A stretch of 64,000 nt of DNA from the NCBI GenBank assembly GCA_009760855.2, contig WPIO01000031.1, positions 2,024,001 through 2,088,000 of the forward strand, read 5' to 3'. Numbering within the stretch: position 1 is the first letter of the stretch; every line of letters begins with the position of its first letter. Shown piece after piece: positions 21,812 through 31,840 of the stretch. The DNA comes from Cristatella mucedo. Taxonomy: Eukaryota; Bryozoa; Phylactolaemata; Cristatellidae. The notes under the pieces were generated by a model. That model made no database searches and was not told the origin of the DNA. It saw only the letters and a program-made list of their open reading frames with translations. Made by a program: the position numbers and the translations under genes.

Positions 21812-24800
21812 GTGCCGATGCGGCATGAAACCGTGGACACCGGGCCCTCCGCCCCACACACCATCGCACTGGTGAAAGTGAATGGCGTGCTGGTCACGGG
21901 ACTATGGGACACCGGTGCGAATATTTCCTTGATGTCGGCCTCCCTCGCCCAATGGCTGGGTCTCCCCCTATCGATGGTGTTTGTTCAGGCCTCCAGTATA
22001 ACGGGTTGTGATGGCACACTAGGTAAGGCGGTTGCTTTCACGACCTCGGTCCCGAGGTCGTGGGTTCGATTCATGCAGTGGGCGATTCTCTATCGCCACT
22101 GCAAGCGGTGGTGATAGCCATAAAGGCTCTTCTGTCGCTATACAAAAAGAGGTTGTTTAATCAGCTAGGAATTGTAATTAATTATTCCCTGCCTATAATC
22201 GGGGCCGTGACAGCGAGCATGCAAGTGGGAAGTATCTACCGCGAGCACCAATTCTATGTCACCACCGAGTCTCTGCAACCGCTGCTGCTGGGTACCGACT
22301 TTCTTGCTACTCTACCACCCGTCACGTACGAATATAGGCACGGAGCCGTGCAGGTGGGTGACCACTGGTAGGTCCCTCTGAGGCTGTACCTTCTCCGAGC
22401 CAGGTGTGCCTTGCGACAGACATCATGGTTGCCCCACGTTGCCAATGCTTGCTGCAGGGCGTAATGGAGGGACCCTCTGCACTAGGTCTTCTCCTTTTCG
22501 AGGCAAATGCTGATCGAATTAACTGTAAGGGGCTCACAGCTGCTCGGGCCGTGGTGGCTCCGGTGGGCGGGCTTCTGCCAGTTAGAATCTTGAATACGTC
22601 AACATGTCCGGTTTTTCTGAAAAAGGGACCTGCAACGGCTTCGCTGAACCGGTGTTCCCTGCCGCCGACGCTCCTGAGAGACAACTCCCACCAACCGCGT
22701 GGGATTCGTCGGTACGGATAGTGTGCAATTCGACCTATCCCAATTGGATCTCTCTGAGACCCAGAAGAGAGCCCTCACTCAATTATTGTCGACATTTCGC
22801 GATGTATTCGCGGCCAACAATCTGGACCTGGGCCTAATGGAGTCTGTCACCCACAGGATTGACACTCGTGACGCAGCAACTACTCACTGTAGGCCGTATC
22901 CGGTCCCCCAGGCCCTGCGACATGAAATTGTCCATCAGATCGACGATATGTTAGAAGGAGGAATCACTGAGCCCAGTGTTGGCCTGTGGTCTTCCCCAGT
23001 CATACTGGTGAAGAAGAAAGATGGTACTCACCGGTTCTGCGTAGACTATAGGAAGTTGAACTCGGTCACTGTTAAGTAGTGTTATCCGCTACCTCAACCC
23101 GATGAGGTCAGCCAGTTTTTGGGTGGGGCACACTACTTTATTGCGCTAGATTTAGCGTCGGCATACTGGCAGGTTGCCGTTCACCCCGACGATAGACAGA
23201 AGACTGCGTTCACCACTTATCGAAGGAAGTTCCAATTTTTGAAAATTAGTTTCGGGCTATGTAATGCGCCTAGCACATTTCAGCGTGCCATGGACTACTG
23301 TCTGGCCAATCTCAGCTGGTCCGAATGCCTCGTCTACCTAGATGACATTCTAATATTCTCGAGAACCTTTGAGGACCATTTATCGCGTCTGTCAAGAGTC
23401 TCGGAGCGCCTGCGCTTCAACGGTCTTAATGTAAAACCATCAAAATTCCAATTCGCACGTGCAACAGTACGCTACCTTGGGCACATGCTGTCGTCTGACG
23501 GGATGCGGCCAGACCCCGAAAACGTCGCCAAGGTGAAGGCATACCCGCGACCACATTCGCTCGCCACAGTGCGTCAGTTCCTGGGGTTGGCGTCGTACTA
23601 CCGCAAGTGCATCCCTGCTTTTGCTAAAGTGGCTACACCGTTGACTAATCTGCTCCGCAAGGCCAAGCGTTTTGAATGGACTGCAGATTGCGAACGAGCA
23701 TTCGCTGCTCTCCGGGACCATCTGAGTAGGGAGCCGGTTCTTCGATTTCCGGATTTTTCAATACCCTTCATGCTCTGCACTGACGACTGCTGTGGGGGCA
23801 GGCGCGACTGCTGTGGGGGCAGTGCTAGGACAAGTAGTTGATGGCAGAGAGCACCCCGTCGCCTACTACAGCCACGTCTTAACGATACCGAACGCCGCTA
23901 TTCGACTGCTGAACGAGAGGCCCTTGCGGTAGTGACTGCCGTACGCCACTTCCGCGGGTACCTGTATGGACACAAGTTCTTGGTCCTCACCGACCATCAA
24001 CCGCTAGTATGGGTCCTGCGAGGCAACCATGACTCCAACCGCTTGGCTCGGTGGGGTCTTGAGTTGCAGGAGTACGACATGGAGGTTCGGTACCGTTTCG
24101 GCTAGGCTAATTCCAACGCTGACACCCTCTCGCGTGTTTCCACCGAACCGGAGCCTCAAGTAGCTAATGCTATTATGGCTGCGGTGGCTGATCCGACCTT
24201 CGTCCGCGAGGCTCAAAATTGCGATCCGTTGCTGTACTGTTTACTGGCCCCGTTGCAGGACCATGATCGAAGCAACTGCGCCGCTGAGCATATCCGCTAT
24301 ACCAATGTTGAGCTGGACACGTTTGTGATCATGCCGAACGGCTGCCTGTACCGAAAGGATCCAGCTCGGCGAAACAGGCAACTCGTCTTGCCGGCCCACC
24401 TGAGGGAATGCGTCTTGCGAGAATGCCACGACGGCCTCTTTTGAGCTCATCTAGGGCGTCAGAAGACGCTTAAAAAAAATTCAGGATAAGTATTTCTGGC
24501 CAAGCATGACCGAGGACGTTGCTACCTGGGTAAGGACGTGCGTTTCATGCCACACTAGAAAGCCTCCAAAGGAGAGAGAGCTCGGGTGCCCCTCCAAAGC
24601 ATCCCCGTGGAACGACCATGGCAGAGAGTCGCCATGGACATCGTGCAGATGCCTGTCTCTAACGCAGGGAACCTCTATCTGTTAGTGATGACCGACTGTT
24701 TCACCAAGTGGCCAGAGGTTTGCGTGATTTCCGACCAAACGGCCACCACATGTGCACGCGTGTTCGTTGAGGAGATAGTATGCCGGCATGGCGTACCCGA

Positions 24801-25766
24801 GCAAATCCTCTCAGATCGCGGTACTAATTTCCTTTCTCGAATGATGGAATGCGTGTGCCGCCTACTCTCTGTTGAACGGCTCCATACATCCCCGTATCAT
24901 CCTCAAACAGATGGTCTGGTTGAGCGTTTTAATCGTACGCTGGTAGAGATGCTCTCTATGTACGTGAGGACGGACCATCGCGACTGGGATACGCATGTGC
25001 CCTACGTACTTTTTTCTTACCGCACGAGCTATCACGATTCGGTTCGGTGCACTCCTTTCTTCATGGAACACGGGAGGGAGGTACGGCTACCCGTGGACCT
25101 GGTCTTGCCAGTCGACGATCCTTGCGACCCAGTGGACGATTACGCGATAGCGGTCCGTGATAAACTTCAGGTGGCCTGGGAACGGGCCCGAATTAGCATC
25201 CAGGCAGCTCAAGCTAAGCAGAAACAGTATTACGACCGCCTGGCTAGCGAGTTGGCTCTTAGTATCGGGCAACGCGTCTACGTGTATACCCCTCGACCTA
25301 AGGCATGTCGCCGAAGTTGCAGCATCTATGGCAGGGACCACTACGCATAGTGGGCAAAACTAACACCAATGTTTCAGTTGTAGATGACGATAAGCCGACG
25401 GGGAGGCCTCAGACGGTTCACATCAACCGCTGTAAACCGGCTTATGTGCGCCCATTTTCACTTTTACCGAGTCTGCCGATTGCGACATCGCAAGCTGTGG
25501 ACCCGGCTTCACCACAGCCTTACGGCGACAATTCGGTTACGCCGGAGCCATCTCCACGGACAGATCACCCTACCAGTGCCTCAACAGATGGCATAGCTGA
25601 TGGCGGAGTGACACCTCCGAACCCGAGCCCTCTGGCCGAGCGGCAGGGCAACCCAGGAGACGACGACCGCCGTTCTTCAGCCGGGCAGGAGGATAACCAA
25701 TGCCATTTGCTGCTCCGCGACCGCGAGCGTAGGCCTAATCCTCGATATCGAGATATGTGGTGCTAA
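21812..25766 (+). pseudogene. Ty3/gypsy pol remnant (protease, RT, RNase H, integrase)
   Basis: An aspartic protease shows LWDTGANISLMS with D-T-G at 21908-21916. Reverse transcriptase (about 22740-23750) has [19 protein letters not shown] and the catalytic VYLDD (YLDD at 23335-23346). A stop lies at 23077-23079 between the first two. RNase H text (DREH.., LTDHQPL) is in a shifted frame after a 21-base tandem duplication near 23785-23825. Integrase has an HHCC-like zinc region interrupted by a stop near 24442, then the D,D,E set in MTDCFTKWPE, SDRGTNF and HPQTDGLVERFNR. A last frame (25305-25766) holds the GPx-like C-terminal strand (LQHLWQGPLRIV) and a Pro-rich tail. Domain order places integrase after RNase H, as in Ty3. 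Confidence 0.9.
22006..22169 (+). mobile_element. SINE2 inside the gypsy element
   Basis: A near-complete copy from TGTGATGGCACACTAGG, B box GGGTTCGATTC, hairpin and end CTATACAAAAAGAGG. It splits the gypsy pol region between protease and reverse transcriptase, so SINE2 was active after that gypsy copy landed. Confidence 0.85.
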
Positions 25767-26020
25767 TTCGAAGCTACCGCAGCATCGCATTAACACCACC
25801 CCGGACGGGCCAAAGTGTCGGATCAGTCCATTATGGGGCTCCATGCTTTTTTCCCCACTCGGGCCAGTGGTTTTTTTTAACGCCGGACCCCCGGACTGAT
25901 CAGATACAAGGCCGTATCTCGCGAGAAAAGAGAGTGATGCAACGGAGCAGCTCTCAGGCTAGCCGCGATATTAGCCCTTGCCTTAGTGGGTCTAACTAGG
26001 GCACCTAGAGCAACCGTAGC
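25767..26020. other. Sequence after pol, LTR start not resolved
   Basis: Here the polypurine tract and start of the 3' LTR would be expected. A TGTCGGATC word occurs at 25816, but no clean purine tract precedes it. Confidence 0.3.
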
Positions 26021-26155
26021 AGGCGGACTAGCCATGGACTAGCCTAGGACTGGCCAAGGACTAGCCAGGGACTAGCCGAGGACTGACCAAGGGCTAGCCA
26101 CGGGCAAGTCAGGGGCTAGCCAATGGCTAGCCAAGGACTAGCCAAGAAGAATTAG
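26020..26155. repeat. Short tandem repeat, unit about 11 bases
   Basis: Around eleven imperfect copies of a GGACTAGCCAA-like unit with changes such as GGGCTAGCCAC. It lies between the end of pol and a (GA)n run. Confidence 0.85.
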
Positions 26156-26215
26156 GCCGAGGACGGACACCGAGGGCTAGGGTCCGACAAAAACAATAAC
26201 AGCTACGCCCAAGGT

Positions 26216-26216
<1 letters not shown>

Positions 26217-26299
<83 letters not shown>

Positions 26300-26307
26300 A
26301 GAGAGAG

Positions 26308-26343
<36 letters not shown>

Positions 26344-26389
26344 AGAGAGAGAGAAAAAGAGAGAGAGAGAAAAAGAGAGAGAGAGAAAA

Positions 26390-26428
<39 letters not shown>

Positions 26429-26475
26429 AAAAGAGAGAGAAAAAGAGAGAGAGAGAAAAAGAGAGAGAGGGGGGA
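26217..26475. repeat. (GA)n microsatellite with AAAAAG interruptions
   Basis: About 255 bases of GA with regular AAAAAG interruptions, all purine on the plus strand. It can form triplex (H-DNA) in principle. It ends in GGGGGGAG just before a TATAAAT word, so it may have grown from the polypurine tract before the 3' LTR. Confidence 0.9.
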
Positions 26476-26639
26476 GTATAAATGACAGGACTGACAAAGC
26501 TCAGGGCTGCAGCTTCGGTAGTCGATGCGAGACTACGCTTCGAGAGCACGACAGACGAACCTACGGCGACGGACAGCTAAGTGCAACTTAGACTGCGCAG
26601 TTGTGTTCTGCCGGCTACTCAGTTAGCTGCTCGTATCTT

Positions 26640-27190
26640 GGGGTGCTGTAGCGGCCCGCCTTCGGGGTTGAGACGATCGCTAGCGACGCGCGCATAGGGT
26701 AGTTGGTTATACTCGGGCTTTGGGAGTTCTCGCAGTTAACGCCGTCGGTCCGGTACGCGCCGTGTAAACGCGTAGGGTAGTTACTATAGTCGGGCTTCGA
26801 GAGTTCTCGCAGTTAACTCCGTCGGACCGATACGCGCTGCGTAAACGCACAGGGTAGTTAGTTATACTCGGGCTTCGGGAGTTCTCGAAGTTAGCCCGTC
26901 GGCCCGGTGCGCGCCAGCGTAAAGCGCTTTCGCCGGCGCGTAACCGCTACTAACAGGCCCACAATAAACTGTTGCTTTCGGCACCCATTTGTGGCCGCCT
27001 GCGTTTTAACCATATCGCAGCACTGCATCACAGAGTCCACCGGTAGAGAGCCGTGGGACGAGCGTCTGCGCGGTTACAAATTTTTATGTCCTTGTATGGG
27101 TGCTGGTCGTCGCTAGCGTGTTCCGAAACTGCCGGCATTCCTGCATGCATATGTGCTGCACCTACGAGTCATTAGGCGTGATACAAGGTT
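26640..27190 (+). mobile_element. Probable Ty3/gypsy 3' LTR segment
   Basis: The segment starts near TGTAGCGGCCCGCC, holds three ~77-base repeats, then a polyadenylation-like CAATAAACTGTTGC (from 26970). Before 27190 it passes into the leader repeat. U3 repeats followed by a polyadenylation signal is typical LTR order. The exact ends are not confirmed because the 5' LTR is badly decayed. Confidence 0.5.
26696..26930. repeat. Three tandem ~77-bp repeats
   Basis: Units start with AGGGTAGTT at 26696, 26774 and 26851 and share TACTCGGGCTT, GGGAGTTCTCG and GTTAAC-like words. Spacing is 78 and 77. By position they would be U3 enhancer repeats of the LTR. Confidence 0.85.
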
Positions 27191-27345
27191 TGGCGCCGCC
27201 AGAATTCGTTACCCATCGGCTGGTTCATCAATATTTTCCATGCCGTGAATTTTTTCTCAAAGCCATAAACAAATAGGCGAAGTATTTATGTTGGCACGCG
27301 CGTATGATCGAGCCAAGCCTAACTTGATGGCTCGACAGTCTGAGA
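27085..27345 (+). repeat. Second copy of gypsy leader and gag start
   Basis: The sequence matches 19390-19520 joined to 20476-20575, without the MITE and LINE piece. It includes AGCCATAAAcAAATAgGCGAAGTA and the Gag start MxxxAYxRAKP. It shows that a second gypsy copy begins here or that a tandem LTR-internal-LTR array existed. It also reveals the pre-insertion state of the MITE site. Confidence 0.7.
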
Positions 27346-27827
27346 GTATTGATTGGACACGCCGCTAACAGGTCTGAACATGTGACCTTTACTATAGTGC
27401 GTTTGCAACAGAACCTGCGGTTAGATCTCATCTCTTTATTCCAACAGAGTGTAAACTAAGGGTACGAAACATCCGTCGACTTGCATAGCCGTACAAGCTG
27501 CCCGAGGTTATCGAATATTAAGTGCCTGCCGACTGACTTCTGGGTGGAGGCCTTGGCTCCCACATCGCTCTAATCAGCATCAATACATATCGCCGACATG
27601 TAGCAGTTTAGCGAAAAGCATACAACGGTTGCATTCAATGTCACACAGTTTGCGAACTAGGGTCGATCGTGGCTAAGCAGCGTGCTTTCACCAAATACCA
27701 CCCCCCAGGTCGGCTACAAGACCCTTTAAGGGCCTGCTCTTTTCTTTCAAACTACAAGTCGGTTGGGCAAAATGGAAATTTAAAGCAGAGTGTTTTAAAC
27801 CTTGTATTGAACGTCGAATAAAAATTA
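27346..27827. other. No gene recognised
   Basis: After the gag start similarity fades no motif or repeat of this window is seen. Confidence 0.35.
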
Positions 27828-27940
27828 GTCGCGATAGCTCAGCGGTTTGAAAACGAAACGGCCGTGGTTCGATGGCAGGATTGTTCTGAGATGAATTTCT
27901 TTTTCGGAACTCGCTCCCCGAAAAAGAAACTCCGGTTGAT
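27828..27940 (+). mobile_element. tRNA-like sequence, candidate third SINE family
   Basis: GATAGCTCAGCGGTTTGA resembles a tRNA A box and GTGGTTCGATGG a B box, at SINE-like spacing. A short hairpin arm pair (TTTTTCGGA / CCGAAAAAG) follows. It is not a full cloverleaf, so it is not a tRNA gene. Only one copy is visible here. Confidence 0.4.
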
Positions 27941-27944
27941 TTTT

Positions 27945-28232
27945 GATTTAAAGAAAATAACACGTTGAATCTGTTTATTGCAGAATTTAGTGGGTCCATT
28001 TGATTCGTCTTTTGTGTACTTATGTGTGCTGACACTGTGCATGCTGACAATAACCATATTTTCATGCTGACCCTGTGCATGTCACCTGTAATCGTGCTAT
28101 GCTTGTTGGTCGTTGAGAATGCTACCGATAGTCATTCGGCCATGCTTTCTTTGCAGCACATGTAAAGTGCCTAGGAAGAGATTGAGTTTTCCGATAGCGC
28201 TATAACAAATGTATCATTATTTTTATTATTAT
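27945..28232 (+). mobile_element. LINE-A 3' untranslated region
   Basis: Contains the AATTTAGTGGGTCC word, the CATGCTGACCCTGTGCATGT repeats, terminal hairpin and ATT tail of LINE-A. It is 5'-truncated just at the end of the coding part. Confidence 0.8.
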
Positions 28233-28410
28233 TGGGCTCGCCTTACAATCAAAATAGTCGTTTTAATAATTACAATAACAGCAGGATAGATTTATAACCG
28301 AGACTAAGGGGTACGCGGTTTTCCACTCTACCTCCCCTGATCGGCCGATACGCCTGCGCCTAGATTTGATGCCGTCGCAGATCTAGGTCCAGACGAATGA
28401 CCACTTGATT

Positions 28411-28478
28411 CGGCTATTTATCACTAGGTTGCAGGCGCCAACTATTGTTGGCGCCTGCAACCTAGTGATAAATAGCCG
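28411..28478. repeat. Perfect hairpin, 32-bp stem, 4-base loop
   Basis: Bases 28411-28442 and 28447-28478 are exact reverse complements around TATT. No other copy was found in the window. At 68 bases it is in the size range of a small-RNA precursor, but the stem is perfect. Confidence 0.9.
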
Positions 28479-28799
28479 GGAACTAAACGGCACTATAGGG
28501 GATTCGGAATAACCATGACGCAAGCACTCGCAGGTTTGGAGCGTTGATTCGTCGGCAAGCCTCGACAGAGACAGGTTGTCCCTGAAGCCAGCGAACCATC
28601 GTCGTAGGTACATGTGGCTACATAACGATGACTCCTCGCAGGAGGTCGTTGGTCTCATGTCGCCGAGAATGTCTGCTCAGAGAGCTTTACAAACAGCCTA
28701 CTATGCGGGAGTACAGAATACATGAACTTAAGACCCGCGAAGCTCGTAGATCGTCTTCGTCCGGAATCGAACGAACTGCGTCTCCAAATGCCAGAACTC

Positions 28800-29615
28800 T
28801 CTCGGTCTTACCACTCCCATTGAAACCACATCCAGGCATCAACAAACCGATGGCCCCTTTAGATGTTAGTTCGACACTTTATCAATCCGCATGTGTTGGC
28901 TCCTTCTGCCGAAAGAGAGCTGATTCTATTGTCTAGGAAGGTTTGAGTACAAGCTCCCATAAAAATCCATTTTTGAGCGAATGAATGAGACAGCAAACTC
29001 GTAAGGTGTATGCCTTACGTGAAGCGTTAAATCATCTCTGCTTGAACGTGGATATCGTATTGGTGTGCTGGCCTAGCTGACAGACACGAGGCAGAGCATT
29101 GCAGCTATTGTATGGCTCGGCAAAAGAGCCCAGAGTCGTATCCCCAGTCAGTAAAAACACAATAGTCACTGACATACAACTTTTTCCACACTTGTTTGGA
29201 GTACTTCAGTTGGACATTTTTTACAGTGATTTGCATGACTGTCAAGAATTCTGTGGTTAGAGGAACAGACATTTTGAGAATTGAAATAGTAATCTTCTTT
29301 ATGTGCAGTTATCAAGGCTGGGAACAATATGAAAGTCAAACGAGGACCGGACAATAGAAGTCCGGACGGCCAGCGAATGAGGCACGATTGAACGCATACA
29401 ATGTCATACCACTGGCACTGGCGCTTAACCTACACTCTCTAGCCCCAAAATATAGGGAAAGTCCAATGAATTCACACCCCTGTGCACACAGGAAAGCAGC
29501 TGTTTTCGAATCCACTGCAGCACGTCAATCGCTAATATATGCTTAATCGTTCAGGTCGCGCACCAAATCTAGACGCAGAGCCTACTAAGCCGGTACAGAA
29601 AAAGCAAATTGGAGC
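28800..29615 (-). repeat. Partial copy of the RNF213-locus 3' region
   Basis: Similar in blocks, with gaps, to 44720-46135. Shared words include ACTTTATCAA, the TCATACCACTxGxACTG stretch, CCTACACTCTCTA and TTCGAATCCACTGCAGCACG. A minus-strand block with a splice-acceptor-like TTCCCAG before TTGATAACTGCACATAAAG is also shared. The copy lost internal parts and contains stops. It stops where the GPCR copy begins. Confidence 0.65.
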
Positions 29616-29621
29616 GGCGGC

Positions 29622-30226
29622 CATCCAGCGCGACGCCAGCGGTGGATGCGTACGCGCTGCCGTCGGCTGCTGCTGTCACCGCCGTGGACGGCGGACTCGG
29701 ACGGCGCGGCGCGGCGGGGCGCGGCGGGGCGCAGGCCAGCAGGAGAGCGGCGAACACTGTGAGCCGCGTCATCGCCGGCGGGCGGCCGTGCGCTGTCGCT
29801 GCCGATATGTCAGCCTAGCCGAGAGCCGCCGCCGACGAACTGCACGTGGCGGCGGCTGCCGCGCGAGACTGCAGCAGCGGTGGCCCGCCGCCGCAGCTGG
29901 CGTCCAAGCGCGTCGACTGACGCGCCGTAGCGTGCAGCAGGATAAGTCGCGCTGCGTAGGCGTATACCGGTCTTTACCGGCGAACCAATTTCCGGCCGGC
30001 GGATTCCCCGCGTTGCGTTACACCCGAGGTTCGGTCGTAGGCAGCGCCAGGCGCGCAGCTTCCCTGCGAGGCAAGTGAGGCGGCGACGAGCTCGCGGCGT
30101 CGCTTTCACGAAGTGGGAACTGCTCAGGGTTGTAGGCTGAGTCACCCAATATCTGGCAGCGGCGGAAGCGCTTGACCTTTAAACCTTCCTCGCCAACCGC
30201 CCGTAGCGACGTGCCCTCGTTACCGT
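29622..30226 (-). pseudogene. Truncated copy of GPCR exon 1 and promoter
   Basis: About 600 bases match 9643-10258 with high identity, covering the upstream CpG-rich region, signal peptide and first ~60 codons, then stop abruptly. The original start codon is changed; a later ATG gives a signal-peptide-like MTRLTVFAALLLACA followed by an altered linker. No knot, ectodomain or membrane part is present. Because upstream DNA is included, it is a DNA-level duplication and not a retrocopy. Confidence 0.85.
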
Positions 30227-31636
30227 ATGCGCTCGTGCGCCGCTTCAGCGTAGCGCCGTATTCGGCGCGAGCTGCTGTGCTGACGTGTCGACCGAGGCAG
30301 CCGAACGTTGCGGTGTCTCGAGGGCACGCGATTACGCGAGCCTCCTCGGGTAGCGCTGCTACGCCGCCGAACCTTCCTCACGCCCATTCCGGCTCGCCAT
30401 TTTTTTGCTGTCCGCCCAGCTGCATTCCGCATTAGCCGGTAGCGGCGGCGCGGCGGCTAATTCTCAGGGGCTGCGCGGCTACCGTCGCAATCGTTTCACC
30501 TCGCGAATGCTTAACTTTAGTCGTCGATCGACCCTTTCGGCTGTAGCTTCGCTCGCAGACGAAGCCTCTAAGTGAACCTTACACGCCGGCAGCGCGAGAG
30601 CGAGACCCTCTCCAGGCGTAGGAGTAATCGCACCGCGGAAGCCAAGAAGGGGTGGGGGTTGCGGCGGCCCGGCGTCTGAGGCCGCGCGAGGTCGCCGTGT
30701 GCCGTTGCCGAGACGTCGGGACGCCTCGCGCTTTGTCGACTAGCAGTTGAATTGAGCTAGGGGTGAACATAAAATAAATTTAGGATTATACAATAACAGG
30801 TGGGTGGTCACGTTTACTCAAGCGCCCGCCCGTATTCAGCAGGAGCATATATCCCATGCACAAGCGACCGCAAATGGCTGTCTGGGGTGAGGGCTCAAAA
30901 ACTCTTTGCAAAACCGGTCCTGCAAGAGCTCCTAAGCCTAGGTGCGGCCTTGTACGCTCCAACTTCGAGCGAAGCCCCTTCCGATAAGAGGTCCTTGTGA
31001 TCCCGCACGTTGAGAGGTACTAGCGATCCCTCGCCGGTCAGAATAGTTGATCAGCTTACCTTCGTCGTAGGAAGGGTTGGAGGCGAGGGTCGTCACCCTT
31101 GAATCATGCCGCTAGCGTAAGCAATTTCCGGAAATAGCTTCTGCTACCCAACCATTGGTTGGTGGATCGCCTCCCGCGGCTTGAAGAAAACTATCACCGA
31201 TAGCACGTCCCGCCTGCGTACCGCATCGATCGTATCAATCGCCAAGCCCGCACCCACTACGACGGGGCTGCTAATGCGGCACCGATTTTGTTCGTAAAAT
31301 CGGCTCACTTTCAGCTACCGGTACAGCACCCATCGCAGGATGAAGGGGGAAAGAGGAGTGAGCTGGCTCCCTGCCAAACGACGATGTAACGACGCCGTAC
31401 TAGCAACTGCGAGCGCTGTGCCCGTAGCCAAAAGCGAGCTCAATCTATAAATAAATGTTGCTAGTTTAGCAGGATCCAGACGGTGCTGTCATAGCCTTGA
31501 AACCGAGCAAGGCTCGCGTCGTTATCGACGTTTGTTGTGCGTGTCGGCTGGTACTGGTGCTGTTATGAGCGCTACGTTTGCGGTCTAGTTCTGTCCGCTA
31601 GTGGAAGCCACTGCACCCCAAGGATAACTCGCGGGC
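30227..31636. other. GC-rich, no gene recognised
   Basis: Short frames on both strands without domains. A small inverted repeat (CCGATTTTGTTCGTAAAATCGG, shortened here to its arms CCGATTTT/AAAATCGG) lies near 31280-31305. The part next to 31637 may be a diverged outer part of the Polinton terminal repeat. Confidence 0.35.
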
Positions 31637-31827
31637 AGTAGTATTGTTTTGGCTGAGCTAGCTCGAGAGCTAGATCGCTGTCCCTGCGGAATTTTAGCAA
31701 AAATCCACCGGCGCAGCGTCGTAACTCCGAGCTAGCTACGCCAAAATCCTACTACTTAGCGTTGCTCAACTATGCGCTAAGACCTTGAGTTGGTATAGTT
31801 ATTTCCATTTAAAGGACATTTTTCTTC
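31637..31827. repeat. Polinton left inverted terminal repeat
   Basis: From AGTAG to CATTTAAAGGA, most bases pair with the reverse complement of the right end. Shared words are ATCGCTGTCCC, CCGGCGCAGCGTC, GTATA and CATTTAAAGGA. Weaker matching continues a little outward, so the true tip may be some tens of bases to the left. Confidence 0.8.
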
Positions 31828-31840
31828 AAGTATATAAAGA

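Larger units (their letters stand above)
20533..25766 (+). mobile_element. Ty3/gypsy retrotransposon, internal region, decayed
   Basis: Gag, protease, reverse transcriptase, RNase H and integrase follow in the Ty3/gypsy (Metaviridae) order. Several stops and frame changes break every part, and a SINE2 sits between protease and reverse transcriptase. It is therefore an inactive copy. LTR limits are uncertain: the region after 25766 holds an LTR-like segment and a second leader. Confidence 0.9.

Noticed and set aside
26127-26549. Ser/Leu repeat proteins across the GA run
   Set aside because: Translation of a microsatellite.
29539-30078. 179-codon plus-strand frame over the GPCR copy
   Set aside because: Antisense shadow of the GC-rich duplicated promoter and signal-peptide region.
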